Source: Spirogloea muscicola
Taxonomy: Eukaryota; Streptophyta; Zygnematophyceae; Spirogloeales; Spirogloeaceae
NCBI GenBank assembly: GCA_009602725.1
Contig: WELB01000389.1
Location: 23,150-60,614 of the forward strand
Direction of reading: 5' to 3'
Length of the DNA stretch: 37,465 nt
Position 1 is the first letter of the stretch, and the number at the start of each line of letters is the position of its first letter. The translations under genes were made by a program, and so were the position numbers. This document shows, piece by piece, positions 20,986 through 31,016 of the stretch. The notes under the pieces were generated by a model, which saw only the letters and a list, made by a program, of their open reading frames with translations, had not been told where the DNA came from and did not search any database.

Positions 20986-23984
20986 ATGTCCTCCAAGTTG
21001 CAGGAAGTGGAAACAATCCTTCAGCACCAGAGCAAGACCCGCCGGAGAACCTCTTTGCGACGAAATAGCGCAGTGAGGATGCAGGCGGGAAGGAGTTCAG
21101 AGAGAGTCACCGAGGAGGGGACTCAGGGTGCAGTAAATGGCTACTCTGGGAGGTCAGTTGCTTGGGCTCTGCACTAGACAAGCTTCACTTTCTGGACATG
21201 CCCATATTACTACCTATAGGCATCCTCTTGCCTCTTCCGAGTAGCGGTGCATCCTGCTAAGTTGATACCCTGGCTGAGCCGGATGATTATCATGTCATGT
21301 AGTGTTGTCAAATGGATTGGCACTTCTGTATTTGAGACTTGTGACATTGAGGCTCTGTAGCGTCCAGAGACTTAAAGAGGCCGCTTGTCATGAAGTGGAA
21401 GTCTCAAAAACTGCAGGAAGAGCACTACAAGCTATGTAACCAAGGGTGCAAGCTCAACTGCAAGCATGGACAAGATAGAGGAGCAGGCAAAGGCGTCCAT
21501 CGAGAAGTTGAAGCATATCCTGTACAAGCTAAAGACCAGGAACGCAGAGGTGATGACCTGCCTTTTCATTAGCTGCATACGACGTGCTAATGCACAAAGC
21601 TACACTTTGTCAAAGGGCTGTTGTATATAGGCGGCAATATACGCAATCAGATTGCTAATCAGATTGCATCTCTCATTTTGTTTCGTTCAAAGTGCTTAGC
21701 ATTTTCTGCAATCATTTGTGGGGTTGATGTAGGCAAACTCAACCAGTATCACATCTACCAGCACCATTGTGGACGACCGAGAAACAAGCAGCACAACTAC
21801 CAGGTCATGGGCGGCCCTTTACTGAAGCTGCAGAAGAAGTTGGGAACTATACATCCATCTGTACGATGATGCTTTGCACGCCACACTATTCGGTCAAATG
21901 TGTTTCCTGATTGAGAAGACATCTTGCAGGTTGACCGAGGATAAGCGCGACATGTATTTGTCACAGAAGATTGAGGTGGATATAAGGGGCATGAATCACG
22001 TAGAGAAGGGGGGGCAGATTATTGACATCCTACCAGACAACGAGGTGGAATTAGTTGAGAAGGAGTTGGATGAGGAGTTACATCAAGAGACACAACTGCA
22101 GTATGATTCACTGACGTGCACACGGACCATGGTGGAAATAGGTGTGTGAAGTTCCAGTGTCAGCTATCTTACTAAAGAGCTTTCTGCTTGTCAGATGCTC
22201 AAGGTCAACCCCTGGGCATGCGCCTAACTGCTTTGTGATGCAGCTTGCAGCTCTAACAGTCAACTGAGTCTGGTTTGGCTAGGTTGTCAGTTGTCACCTC
22301 AGTCTGTGATGTTATGTCTATACAATGTTTGGTGCAGATGAAGAGAATCAGACTGCTGTTGTGACAATCACGGCAACAGTAAGAGGAGCAGATGTGACGG
22401 ACCAAAACCTCTACACAGACATGACAGTGGCCATGGCTGCTCGTGCGCTTGCTCGTACCTGCCTTTCCTTTGACGAGGAAGCTCAGGTGAGTGATACTGA
22501 TCCAAGTATACTCAAGCAACTGCATGAAGACTTATGCATCTTGCACCATACATTTTGACTTTCAAGAGGACATCAGTTGCTTTTCTGTGACTGAGACATG
22601 GCGCCCTTGTGTGTACAGGCTGCACTGAGAAATGCATCACCTCTGCCAATGGCTGAAGTCTTTCTCAGTGGAGGGCAGCAGCTCCATCATCGCTTGCTAG
22701 AGCACTTGAAGAACAGCAGTGTTGTGAGCTTCAGCCCGTGCTCGCTTGGCAGCACGCCTTTTCGGCAGTGCTACAGCATCTCGCTGCTGGGAACGCAGGG
22801 CGCTCAGCTTGACGCAGTATTTAAGCCCTTCACTCCAGGGGACTCTTTAGGCAGGTGGAAGCAGGTGCCTGCTGATTGGGTTGCCTACAAGGTACACCTC
22901 CACAGAGCAACATGATAACGATTGGTCGTGGTCTGTGCTTCTTTGCACTGTGGGAGCGAGGCACAATACATGCTGTATATTTGGGGCAGCCTAGGTACTT
23001 CTTGTATAGGATAATGATCAGCCCACTTCGATTGTTGATCCAGGTTGGTTTACTACTGGGCTTGGACATGGTTCCACCAGCTGTCATTCGGAGGGATATC
23101 ACATTGGGTCAGGAGACATTTGATCTTGGTGTGCTAACAGCGAAAGTGAATGACTTGCAGCCACTGTCAAGCATCGCTCCTCAGGTACAAGCTTGCAGGT
23201 CTCGATCATGTTGGGACTCATCATAGTGATCACCTATGCATTTTCCCACAAGCTTCTCTACCCTGGCTAGCATGTTAACACTTCACCACGTATAACACAG
23301 GCTTGGGATGACGCCACACCAGCAGCTGTTGTCAGTAACGGCCACATACTAGATGCCCTGCTGGGAAACGCCCCCCGCCATGCGAGCAACTTCAAAGCTG
23401 GCATGCACTGGGAGCAGAAAGGCAAGCTGCGGCCTGTGCTTGTTGATCATCCAATGGGCCCTATGCAAGGAGGACTGCATGCCATGTGGGCCAGGCGAGG
23501 CCAGTCAGAAGGTGGCGTGCAGGTCAGTGGCAGGAATCACACCCATGGATACCTGCAGTGCAGCAGGTCCTCTGTTGGTGGTCAATGTTTGATTCTTACT
23601 TCTCGCACTTGGTGGTGCCATGCTCACTTATCATGACTGATCATCAGTGACACTTTTGTTCCTGTGTTTGAGATGGGCTAGACCATCGAAGAGCTTGGTC
23701 TCTCAAGCACCTTCAGAGCTCCGGCTATCAAGCCCTCCAGTGTGTATATACAAAACCAGATTGCTACCAGCTTACTCAGTATCTGATCACATTGTGTGTT
23801 GCAGTACGTCAGTCCTTCTACACTCCTGAAATTGAGACAACTGAAACGAGCAGCTTTGCTGGAGAGCCTCAGCGGTGGTCTTAATGCCGAGGAAATGGAG
23901 CTCATATTGGCCAAGAGAGATCAGGTCGTCAGCTACTTTGACTCAATAGCACGGTGGCAGGGTCGCTTTTTGGCCGCAGCCTAG
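20986..23984 (+). CDS. FAM20/HipA-like kinase-fold protein, probable pseudokinase
   Basis: Nine exons, 20986-21152, 21417-21549, 21733-21803, 21930-22141, 22338-22486, 22619-22891, 23044-23184, 23301-23522 and 23805-23984, join without a frame conflict into 515 residues. Residues 1-100 are basic/Ser-rich (KTRRRTSLRRNS) followed by a short coiled coil (KIEEQAKASIEKLKHILYKL). Residues 120-245 are acidic. From about 245 the order of motifs resembles atypical kinases of the FAM20/HipA type: VFKP with Lys313 in the place of the ATP-binding lysine; YKVGLLLGLDMVPPAV (336-349), the helix often written LLGL..VPP; GNAPRHASNF (404-413) in the place of the GNxDRHxxNF catalytic loop; LVDH (429-432) in the place of the metal-binding Asp. 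The catalytic loop Asp is Pro407, so phosphotransfer is doubtful. No signal peptide is visible with this start; an in-frame ATG at 20863 is an alternative. Fold assignment is by motif only. Confidence 0.6.
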
Positions 23985-24060
23985 GAGTACCACTGGTCAG
24001 CTAAACTCTACTGCTAATTGCGGCGTTGTAGCGTTGAGTCAGTGTAGTGGTATTCATTCT

Positions 24061-24065
24061 TGTAA
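24061..24065 (+). terminator. Probable polyadenylation signal of the kinase-like gene (TGTAA)
   Basis: TGTAA begins 77 nt after the stop codon at 23984. Confidence 0.55.
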
Positions 24066-24670
24066 GTGCCGTATTAAAGGCATGGATTAGTCCTTCACTT
24101 AGCGCATACAAATTAGATTATTGGAATGGATAGAGGGAAGGCACAAGTATGCACTGTTTGTGATGTACGCTGGTGCTAAGCATTCTTAAGCAAAACTTCA
24201 CATCAGACACTTTAAGTTTGAAATTAGTACAATTTGTAATCCGTGATCTGTTACACTTTCAAACCTTTCCAGCCTGTTCATGGTTCTTGGCAAAAGCTCA
24301 TACTGGCTGCTTAACTCGGTAAGGCAATATCGTGGGGAGTCTAATAGAGGAGCTAACACTTTCTGCATCATCTGCTCTAAAGCAATGTCATGCCAGCTGT
24401 TTCTCGTGACCCATGTGAATGCTTGCCAAGGCCAGGCTAGCAGCAGAAGGCACATTGACCAAACCTAATTATTGAAACACTGCTACAGCAAGTACATGTT
24501 CCTTAGTGGGCTATGGATGTTAGCTTGTTAATGCATCCGAGGTATCTAACAACTTTGCACTGAGACATGTTCAGTGGAGCTACATCGCACTGAGACATGT
24601 TCGGTGCGCTACATTTCGTCACTTTGACCTGAGCGGGCTTCTAAACGAATCGCAGGATGCCAACACAAAT

Positions 24671-26538
24671 CTAATCGCAGTCATAGTCGTCGTCGACGTC
24701 TGCAGAAGCCAGACTGCCAGTGGCTGCAGTGCTTGTGGGCATTGGCGCAGGATCGTGGTTTAGCGTCTCAAGCTTGGTAGTGACGTCATTTGGCGGCAGC
24801 TGTAGTTGGACCGAGGCTGGAGCATCTGGCTCGCCATTGCCATGGAGGTCCAGGTTGAGGTCAAAGTCACATGGTGGCCGGCGGCCCGTCGCAGGATTCG
24901 CGCCAGCTCCCACATCGATGGCCTCCGACTTGACTGAGACAGCAGGCACTGGCGGCGGCTCACGGCCAAGCCACTCGCATGCTCCTGTGCCACACAAGGA
25001 AAGGGCGGACGCTCAGCTTGTGCTGACTGAGGTTGTGTCACTCACAGTGCGCATCCTGCGGCAGCAATTGCTGCATGCATGCTGCAGTAGCGTGAAACGA
25101 GGGGCCTGAGGCGTCGAGCTGAGGCGTTGACTGCAGAACAACACCTGGTGGGAGAGGCAGGCTGGCGAGGCCAGCGAGTGCCCGCGCGGCGTCGTGGTCC
25201 TCGCGGGAGGTGGTGACCTCCACCTTGATGCTGGCGTGCTCGCCCTTCACGCGGCCCGCTTTGCCGTTCGCATTGCCGCCACCTCTGGACCGCCCGCGGC
25301 CCCTCTTAGCGGGGTGCTCTGGTGCTGCCAATGCCGGCGTCGTCGCCAGCAGCGAACTCCCACCATCCTCCAGCTACACAAGTGGCACGTCACGGTAGAC
25401 CGAGTCAGCGATTGAGGCCCACAACATGAACTCAGCGGCAGTAACAACAACGACACCGGCAGCAGCGGCAGCCAGGCAACAATGCTGTTGTCACCTTCAT
25501 TGCCACATTGCTGCCACTGTCGTTGCCGCAAGCAGCGCCCGCCTCGCCATTGATTGCCGACCTGCGCGCCATCAAGGGAATCGAAGGTAAAGTGACTCAG
25601 ATAGTGCCCTGCGAGGCATGAAGGGCGGGGCATGCACTGGGCCAAGAGTGGCACCACCTGTGCTCACCTCTTGCGGCTGCTTCCGCCTGGCCCGCTCTCG
25701 GGCACGGCGCTCTCATGCGACGGGCTGGCGACGGCGCCGCTGGTGTCGCCGGCGCCAGCGAGCCCAGGGTCCGGGAAGTTGGTCACGAGCTCCCGCAGAA
25801 AGTCGAAGGCGCTGTGACGCTCGATGCACTGTTTCCTGCAGCGAAGGCCAGGAGCGCGAGAGAAGGGAGTCAGCGCTGGGAGCAAGCGAGGGCCTATGGC
25901 CACGCAAGCGGGGCGTCAGGGCCACTCACAGGTGGGCAACAGTGACAGTCTTGCTGCCGCGCTCCTGCGTCACGCGGTATGTCTTGTCGCACAGGTCCTG
26001 GAGGAAGAGCTCCAGCGCCCGGGCTGCGCGGGCAGAGCCACGGCGTCATGGTCAGGGTCCTCGTCAGTAGCATCAGAAACGTCAGTCAAAGGAGCGTCAG
26101 CATCTTCGTCGGGCTCTCAACCACAGCAACGACGCAAGACGACCGCCAACCAGCTGCTGCCTTCACAGAAGCTGCGACCACTGGCATGCAGGCTGCCGCT
26201 GCAGCATGGGGCGGCGAAGGAGGGGCCCTCACAGATGCCAACCGGGGTAGCCTGCGCGATCTTGCCGACCTCCTCATCGGCCTGCATGATCTTCTTGATG
26301 CGGGCCTGCAGCAGCAACAGATGACGGCGAGGACCAGGGTGAGGGGGACGCGCTCGCTTCAGTAACTGCGCGGGAAGACACAAGAGGGGGTCCGGGGAGA
26401 ATGGGGAGGAGCAGAAAGGCACTCGCCAAAGGCATGGCAAGGCTCAGCGCTGCAGCGAGCAGTGGCGGCGACGGCCCCGGGGGGGGGAAGGAGGGCGGGG
26501 CTCACCGAGGGGAACCGCGTGTCCAGCTTCTTCTTCAT
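24671..26538 (-). CDS. DRAP1: NC2-alpha / DRAP1, histone-fold transcription corepressor
   Basis: Alpha subunit of negative cofactor 2, which pairs with NC2-beta (Dr1) through a histone fold and binds TBP on promoters in the nucleus. Exons (minus): 26538-26506, 26305-26233, 26023-25930, 25835-25668, 25356-25046, 24981-24671; phases close to 329 residues. The start MKKKLDTRFPSARIKKIMQ is the conserved N-terminus of the family. ADEEVGKIAQATPV, RALELFLQDLCDKTY and ERGSKTVTVAHLKQCIERH complete the histone fold, followed by FDFLRELVTNFPDPG. After about residue 100 the protein is long and low-complexity: a basic Arg/Gly patch (KRGRGRSRGGG) and a C-terminal WLGREPPP...FDLNLDL segment. The acceptor of exon 5 (25356) is weak and that of exon 6 (24981) uses the second AG of AGGAG, because the first would create a stop. 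The histone fold is certain; the tail exon edges are less so. The gene is divergent from DPH5. Confidence 0.9.
24845..24859 (-). other. EAR-like LxLxL motif in the NC2-alpha tail
   Basis: The codons read LNLDL within DFDLNLDLHG. LxLxL is the core of the plant EAR repression motif that binds TOPLESS-type corepressors. Its function in algae is inference. Confidence 0.45.
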
Positions 26539-26713
26539 GGCGGTGGCACCAGCAGCAGCGCCGAGCGTGGCGGTGACGGCCAGCACGGCGACAGCGGCCA
26601 GGCGGCCCGGGGCGTTGTGGGAGGCGGCTGCCGGGGAGCACGGAGGCGACCCTCATGGAGCCAGGGGCTCCGCCACAGCCGCCGCCGCCGCCGCCGCCGA
26701 GGCCGCCGCCGCC

Positions 26714-26714
26714 N
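26714..26714. other. Assembly gap (single N) in a GCC array
   Basis: The N sits in a CCG-rich run (about 26677-26713) between NC2-alpha and the DPH5 fragment. The missing DPH5 N-terminal exon is expected here. Confidence 0.9.
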
Positions 26715-26748
26715 GCGGAATGCGAGCCCGCTGTGATCCGGACCGCAG

Positions 26749-27270
26749 GAGGAGCTGTACGGCGTGGCGGTGGAGGTGGCGGACCGCGAGAAGGTGGAGC
26801 AGGGCATCGACGACATCCTCGAGGACGCCCGCGACGCCGACGTCGCCTTCCTCGTCGTCGGCGACCCTTTCGGGTGCGGCCGGCGGCGCCGCAGCCGCCG
26901 CCGCCGTGCTTCCACTGCCAGAGCCGCTGCCTGCTCCATGGACCGCAGCTGGGACGGCTGGCATCGCAGTGCCTGCCGTGTCACTTGGGTCCGCCAGGCG
27001 ACGCAGTCGAGCAGCCTGTGCGGAGCTCAGCCATGGAGGCCCGTCACCGCTGCGCGCGCGGCAGGGCCACGACGCACGCGGACCTGCTGCTGCGGGCGCG
27101 GGAGCTGGGCGTGGGCGTGCGCGTCGTCCACAACGCCTCCATCCTCACCGCCGCCGGCGTCTGCGGCCTCCAGCTCTACCGCTTCGGCGAGACAGTCTCC
27201 GTGCCCTTCTTCACCGACACCTGGCGGCCCGACAGCTTCTACGACAAGATAAAGCGCAACCGCACCATGG
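26749..27270 (+). pseudogene. DPH5: Diphthine synthase fragment, both ends missing
   Basis: DPH5 is the SAM-dependent methyltransferase of diphthamide synthesis on elongation factor 2. Exon 26749-26873 gives [13 protein letters not shown] and [14 protein letters not shown]; the next exon starts at 27065 and gives [53 protein letters not shown] and KIKRNRTMG, all diagnostic, with matching phase 2. The N-terminal 50-60 residues (the first Rossmann-like half) are not found and probably fall in the gap at 26714. After TMG at about 27270 the family sequence (normally LHTLCLLDI) stops abruptly; the frame runs on to 27488 with no similarity, and no GT donor sits at the break. The last 100 or so residues are not found before the next gene. 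Either a truncated gene or an assembly collapse; labelled pseudogene because no complete product can be read. Confidence 0.8.
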
Positions 27271-27675
27271 GCCGCCCCGCCGGCGGGCATCCGGGCTGCC
27301 GAGCGCGCCACCCACCCTGCGCCCCTCCTTGCGGTGCGGCGCCGGCAGGGCCTGTCGCGGACGCCGCCGCCGCCGCTGATGGAGCCGGTTCAGTCCGTGG
27401 CGAGCCTCTCACGCCCCTTCGCCTGTCTGGCGAGGTCCTGCGCAGGCCCGCCGGTGGCTTGCGACCAAGGAGGAGCCGGCAGAAGTAGAGGTGAACCGGC
27501 GTTCTGTCAGATGAGCTCGTTGCAAGGCCTTGATCAAGCAGCTGTGTTCTGGAAGCGGCGGTTTCGTCGCTATCTCCTTTGAACAGGACGTGCCGCTGCT
27601 GGTGATTGCTTCGAGCCATGAGATGGACCCTTGTGGCAATGACAGCGAGTACCCCGTGCCATGCCCTTTGCGCAG

Positions 27676-28720
27676 CCGCCCATTCCCCTGTACGGCGTCG
27701 CGGGCAAGTATGCGGGAGCCCTCTACGTCGCGGCTGCGAAGGCCAAGGAGTTTGACAAGGTCGAGAAGGAGCTCCTGGGCATCACAGAAGCTGCCAAGAA
27801 GGATGAGAAGCTCCGCAGCTTCTTGAAGGACCCCTCTGTGGAACGGAACGTGCGACTCAAAGCCATCGAAGAGCTCGCAAAGGCAGCAGGCTTCTCTACT
27901 GTCACGAAGAACTTCTTGTGTGAGCAGCTCCGACCAGCATTGGTCCTCACTCTTGCAGCCTGACTGAACAATGGGCACTCTGGCTAGAGCTTCATCAATT
28001 GCAGCAAATGCTTCGGTCCGACCTTCAAATGCCACTGCTGTGACCTCTGAATAGCAGTATGTGTGCTGATCTGCTTCGTTTCAAGCAATGTATGCCTCAG
28101 TTGAGATGGCGAGGGCTTGCACATCTACTATCCAGCTCGTAGGGCTCTGAATCTTTAAATGTTCATCGCAGTGATTCTTGCTGAGAATGGCCGCCTTCGC
28201 TATCTTGAGAAGATTGCTGAGGCTTATGAGGAGCTCCTGACAGCTCACAGGGGGCAGGTCAAGGCAGTCGTCACTGCTGCTCTGGTAAGACTAAGCCAGG
28301 CCCGTTCACGAGAGATTGGTCACAAAATGCAAGATCTCTTTGTCATTCATGCCATGCTGCACACATTGAGACCCTCTGGAAGCTTTCCCAGGAGCTCGAG
28401 TCCAATGAAATCTCCGAGATCAAGGAGGCTCTGAAGAGCTTCATCAAGCCGGGCCAGACACTCTTGTTGCAACACCAGGTTTGTAGATAGCCTCAGATCT
28501 TTCTGGGGAGGGTCAACTTCACAGTTTCTCATTCTCGTCCACTCTCGAACAGCAGCTACTTTAAAGTCTTTGTGTGGACCTTTCTCTGTTGCTACCTTCG
28601 GTGCAGGTGGACCGGAGCATCCTTGGCGGGCTGGTGATTGACATTGGCGACAAACACATTGACTTGTCTATAGATTCCAGCATCAAGAAGGTGGAGCAGA
28701 TGCTGGGGTCAGGCTACTAG
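27676..28720 (+). CDS. ATP5O: Mitochondrial ATP synthase OSCP (delta-type) subunit
   Basis: Peripheral-stalk subunit holding F1 to Fo in the mitochondrial ATP synthase. Exons 27676-27919, 28172-28284, 28392-28478 and 28607-28720 give 185 residues, close to a mature OSCP. Matches run in order: PLYGVAGKYAGALYVAA, VEKELLGI, KNFLLILAENGRL, LTAHRGQVKAVVT, EIKEALKSFI, and DRSILGGLVIDIGDKHIDLS near the C-terminus. The end is KKVEQMLGSGY. The mitochondrial transit peptide exon is not resolved: an ATG at 27376 opens an Arg/Ser-containing stretch ([15 protein letters not shown]) that could serve, but no clean phase-0 donor joins it to 27676. The ATG at 27661 would give a protein without a presequence. 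Confidence 0.92.
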
Positions 28721-29335
28721 GTTAGGAGCCCAGAGATTCGCACCTCTGCCATCTCAATTGTGATCACTACTCAGCTCCAGAAGAGCCGCAGCTCATCCAA
28801 CATCTAAGCCAGCTGCCCCCTTGCTCCTTATGCTAAGCAACTGCTACTAATCAAGACAGTACGTACCTGGTTACCTTCTATGTAAGAGTGAGGTATAATG
28901 CATGAATCAGATTAGAAAGAGGTAGCTTGCTAGTAATGGATTAGATTGAGAAGCCCTTCTGCGATCTGCGACTTAGCAGTCTGCAGAGAACAGTTTCCTT
29001 GCAGCACTGCCATCCATGTGGGCATGGAAATCAAATCTGCAGCAGGAGTGAACACCTACTTGACTTATAGAAGCAGGAGCAAGTATGGAGCAGGCAGAGA
29101 CGGGCATAGCCCCTGATCAGTGATATTCGCACATCGAACTAAGTGATGTCGCAGAGCATGGAAAGACGTCGCAAAGCATGGAATCTACAACCCTGCAAAA
29201 TCAGGGCACACTGAAGGGCTGACCTCTTCATGACATGTACACAGTGGAAAGCAAAAGAGGCAGCTAAAATGTGCTGATGTTCAGCTAGTGGTGGGTAAAG
29301 TGAAACAAAGACAAACTCTATACTGGCCTCCTGTT
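28721..29335. other. Convergent intergenic region, no gene seen
   Basis: Lies between the 3' ends of OSCP and RLP24. It holds 3' UTR-like sequence; no RNA gene or conserved frame was found. Confidence 0.5.
28881..28885 (+). terminator. Probable polyadenylation signal of OSCP (TGTAA)
   Basis: TGTAA begins 161 nt after the OSCP stop codon at 28720. Confidence 0.5.
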
Positions 29336-30586
29336 TCACGTCTCCATGCGTTGCTTCTCGGTGGACACCTTGACTTTGAGCTTCTCCACCTTCGGAAGCT
29401 CAAGGCTTGGGTCAGCCAGAGTAGCCACTGGCGCCTTGACGAGATGAATGTTCTGCTCCAGCTCCAGAGCAGCTTCCAGATTTTGTTTCTTCTTTGTGCC
29501 CTTCATTCTGCACGGCGAAGCATATGATTGCTCAATCAGAACTTCGAACTTGTGCAGCCTGTTGAATATGGCCACAGTTTTGAGGTACAAAAATCCGAAA
29601 CATGAGAAACCAGGTCATACTGGATCTTTGAACTCACTTAGAAGGCTTTCGAATGGTCAATAGGAGCAAGCACAGAGGACGAGGTGATGGAGGTGCCCAG
29701 CGAATGCGACTCAGATTGAAGTACAGAACATGCTGAGATACATTACTGGCTCAAGGCTTACCTGTGCTCGTGGAATTTGGCTTGCCTCTTCACTCGCACT
29801 TCCTCGATCTTCTTGATGGCCTTCACGGTGTTACTGACCACGTTCCTGTCATATCTTTCTGGCCGATTTCGTCTCCTCTCGAGCTCGAAGGTGGTGTCCT
29901 GGTAATGAGACAGCCAAAGCCAAGATGATATGCTCGTGTACTTGTGCAAACTACCAGGCCCTGGCAGGAGCTGGCATTCAGTCTCGCTGGTAGTAGCCTT
30001 GGCAGAACTCATCAAACACAGCCATTGTCTCTACACAATGGACGGTTGGCAGACGAACCTCAGCCAAGTCCTTGCCGTGTAGCTTCCTGTACGCCTTCGT
30101 CCATTTCACCTTGCGGGGATTCCGCTTCATCTTGAAGTTCTTATGGCACTTCGACCTGCAGAAGCGGAACACCTGCTCCAACACGATACAACATAAAGGC
30201 ACTCCACATCAGCAGGACAAAGGGCATGCAACCTGATAAACGAATCGAGGCCATCACCCTATATTTTTCTGCATACCGAGCATAGGAGTGCACTTGCCCA
30301 TTGGAAGGCAAAGTCGCGCGGCCAAAGTCAAGCAGCCCTGCTCTGAAAATTGGAGCCCGAGACAAACGTCGTCCTGTGCGAAGCTTCGCTAGGCATTCTC
30401 CACAAAATCTGTGTGCGTCTAAGGGCTTTGGCCCTTAGACGCAGCAGCCACGCCCTGCAGAAGCTCGGCATCTGACCACCAAGAGGTGCGACACGGCATG
30501 CCCACCTTGGCATCGTTCCTGACGTACGCGATGCCGTGGCCGGGGTACACCGTCGAGGAGCAGAACCAGCACTTCTCCAGGCGCAT
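29336..30586 (-). CDS. RLP24: Ribosome biogenesis protein RLP24 (RSL24D1)
   Basis: Nucleolar assembly factor that occupies the site of ribosomal protein eL24 on pre-60S particles until it is exchanged by the AAA ATPase Drg1. Exons (minus): 30586-30506, 30172-30059, 29898-29762, 29507-29336; phases 0, 0 and 2 agree, giving 167 residues, a normal length. The L24e zinc ribbon is complete: [15 protein letters not shown] and [12 protein letters not shown] carry the CxxC and CxxxC pairs. [14 protein letters not shown] is highly conserved. The middle exon ([29 protein letters not shown]) is the basic helical extension, and MKGTKKKQN...[11 protein letters not shown] matches the C-terminal tail. The start is the only ATG before the zinc ribbon. 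The gene is divergent from the serine hydrolase region. Confidence 0.95.
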
Positions 30587-30707
30587 CGCGCCCAGGCTCG
30601 CTCGCGCTGGCCCAGCCTCGGGGCCGGCCCCGGCCGCGGCTCGCTCGTCACGTCAGCGCACGAGGCGGAGTCCACCCTCTCGGAGCTGAGCTTCACGACG
30701 GGGCGGC

Positions 30708-30711
30708 GGCT

Positions 30712-30744
<33 letters not shown>

Positions 30745-30776
30745 TCGGCGGCGGCGGCGACGGCGGCGGCGGCAAG
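30708..30776 (+). repeat. GGC-rich trinucleotide array
   Basis: A run of mostly GGC units with GTC/GAC interruptions, about 120 bp upstream of the RLP24 start. It resembles the arrays at the three gap positions but is here read through without an N. Confidence 0.75.
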
Positions 30777-30821
30777 CGCGGACGAGGGGTCGGGGTTTGA
30801 GGGACAGTGCTTCGTCAGAAG

Positions 30822-31014
30822 AAGAAGGGCTCGCCCATTGTTAGAACCCTCGGTTTGATTGGGGGCTGCCCTCTCACAGTATGTTGTCGTGATTGGTAGA
30901 GTAGAGGAGTCCTTCCTCGGCATCTCATTCTTCGGCTTTGGACATTGTCCATTCTTTTTGGGCTGGGCTGGCTTTGCCAGCCCCTCTTTCCTTTCTCTAT
31001 GGGCGAGCCTTCTT
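30822..31014. mobile_element. Possible MITE-like element with 16-17 bp inverted ends
   Basis: AAGAAGGGCTCGCCCAT at 30822-30838 faces ATGGGCGAGCCTTCTT at 30999-31014; the arms are complementary except for one extra G. The 193-bp unit has no coding capacity. The same end sequence occurs as GAAGGGCTCGCCCAT near 19558 and AAAGGGCTCGCCCAT near 19114, and the internal block that reads AAAGAATGGACAATGTC on the minus strand recurs near 19585. A non-autonomous inverted-repeat element of a dispersed family is inferred; no clear target-site duplication was seen. Confidence 0.45.
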
Positions 31015-31016
31015 GT

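Noticed and set aside
26401-27488. Overlapping plus-strand frames of 111-305 codons
   Set aside because: Only the DPH5 frame shows conserved residues; the others are low-complexity Ala/Arg/Pro translations, and one crosses the N.
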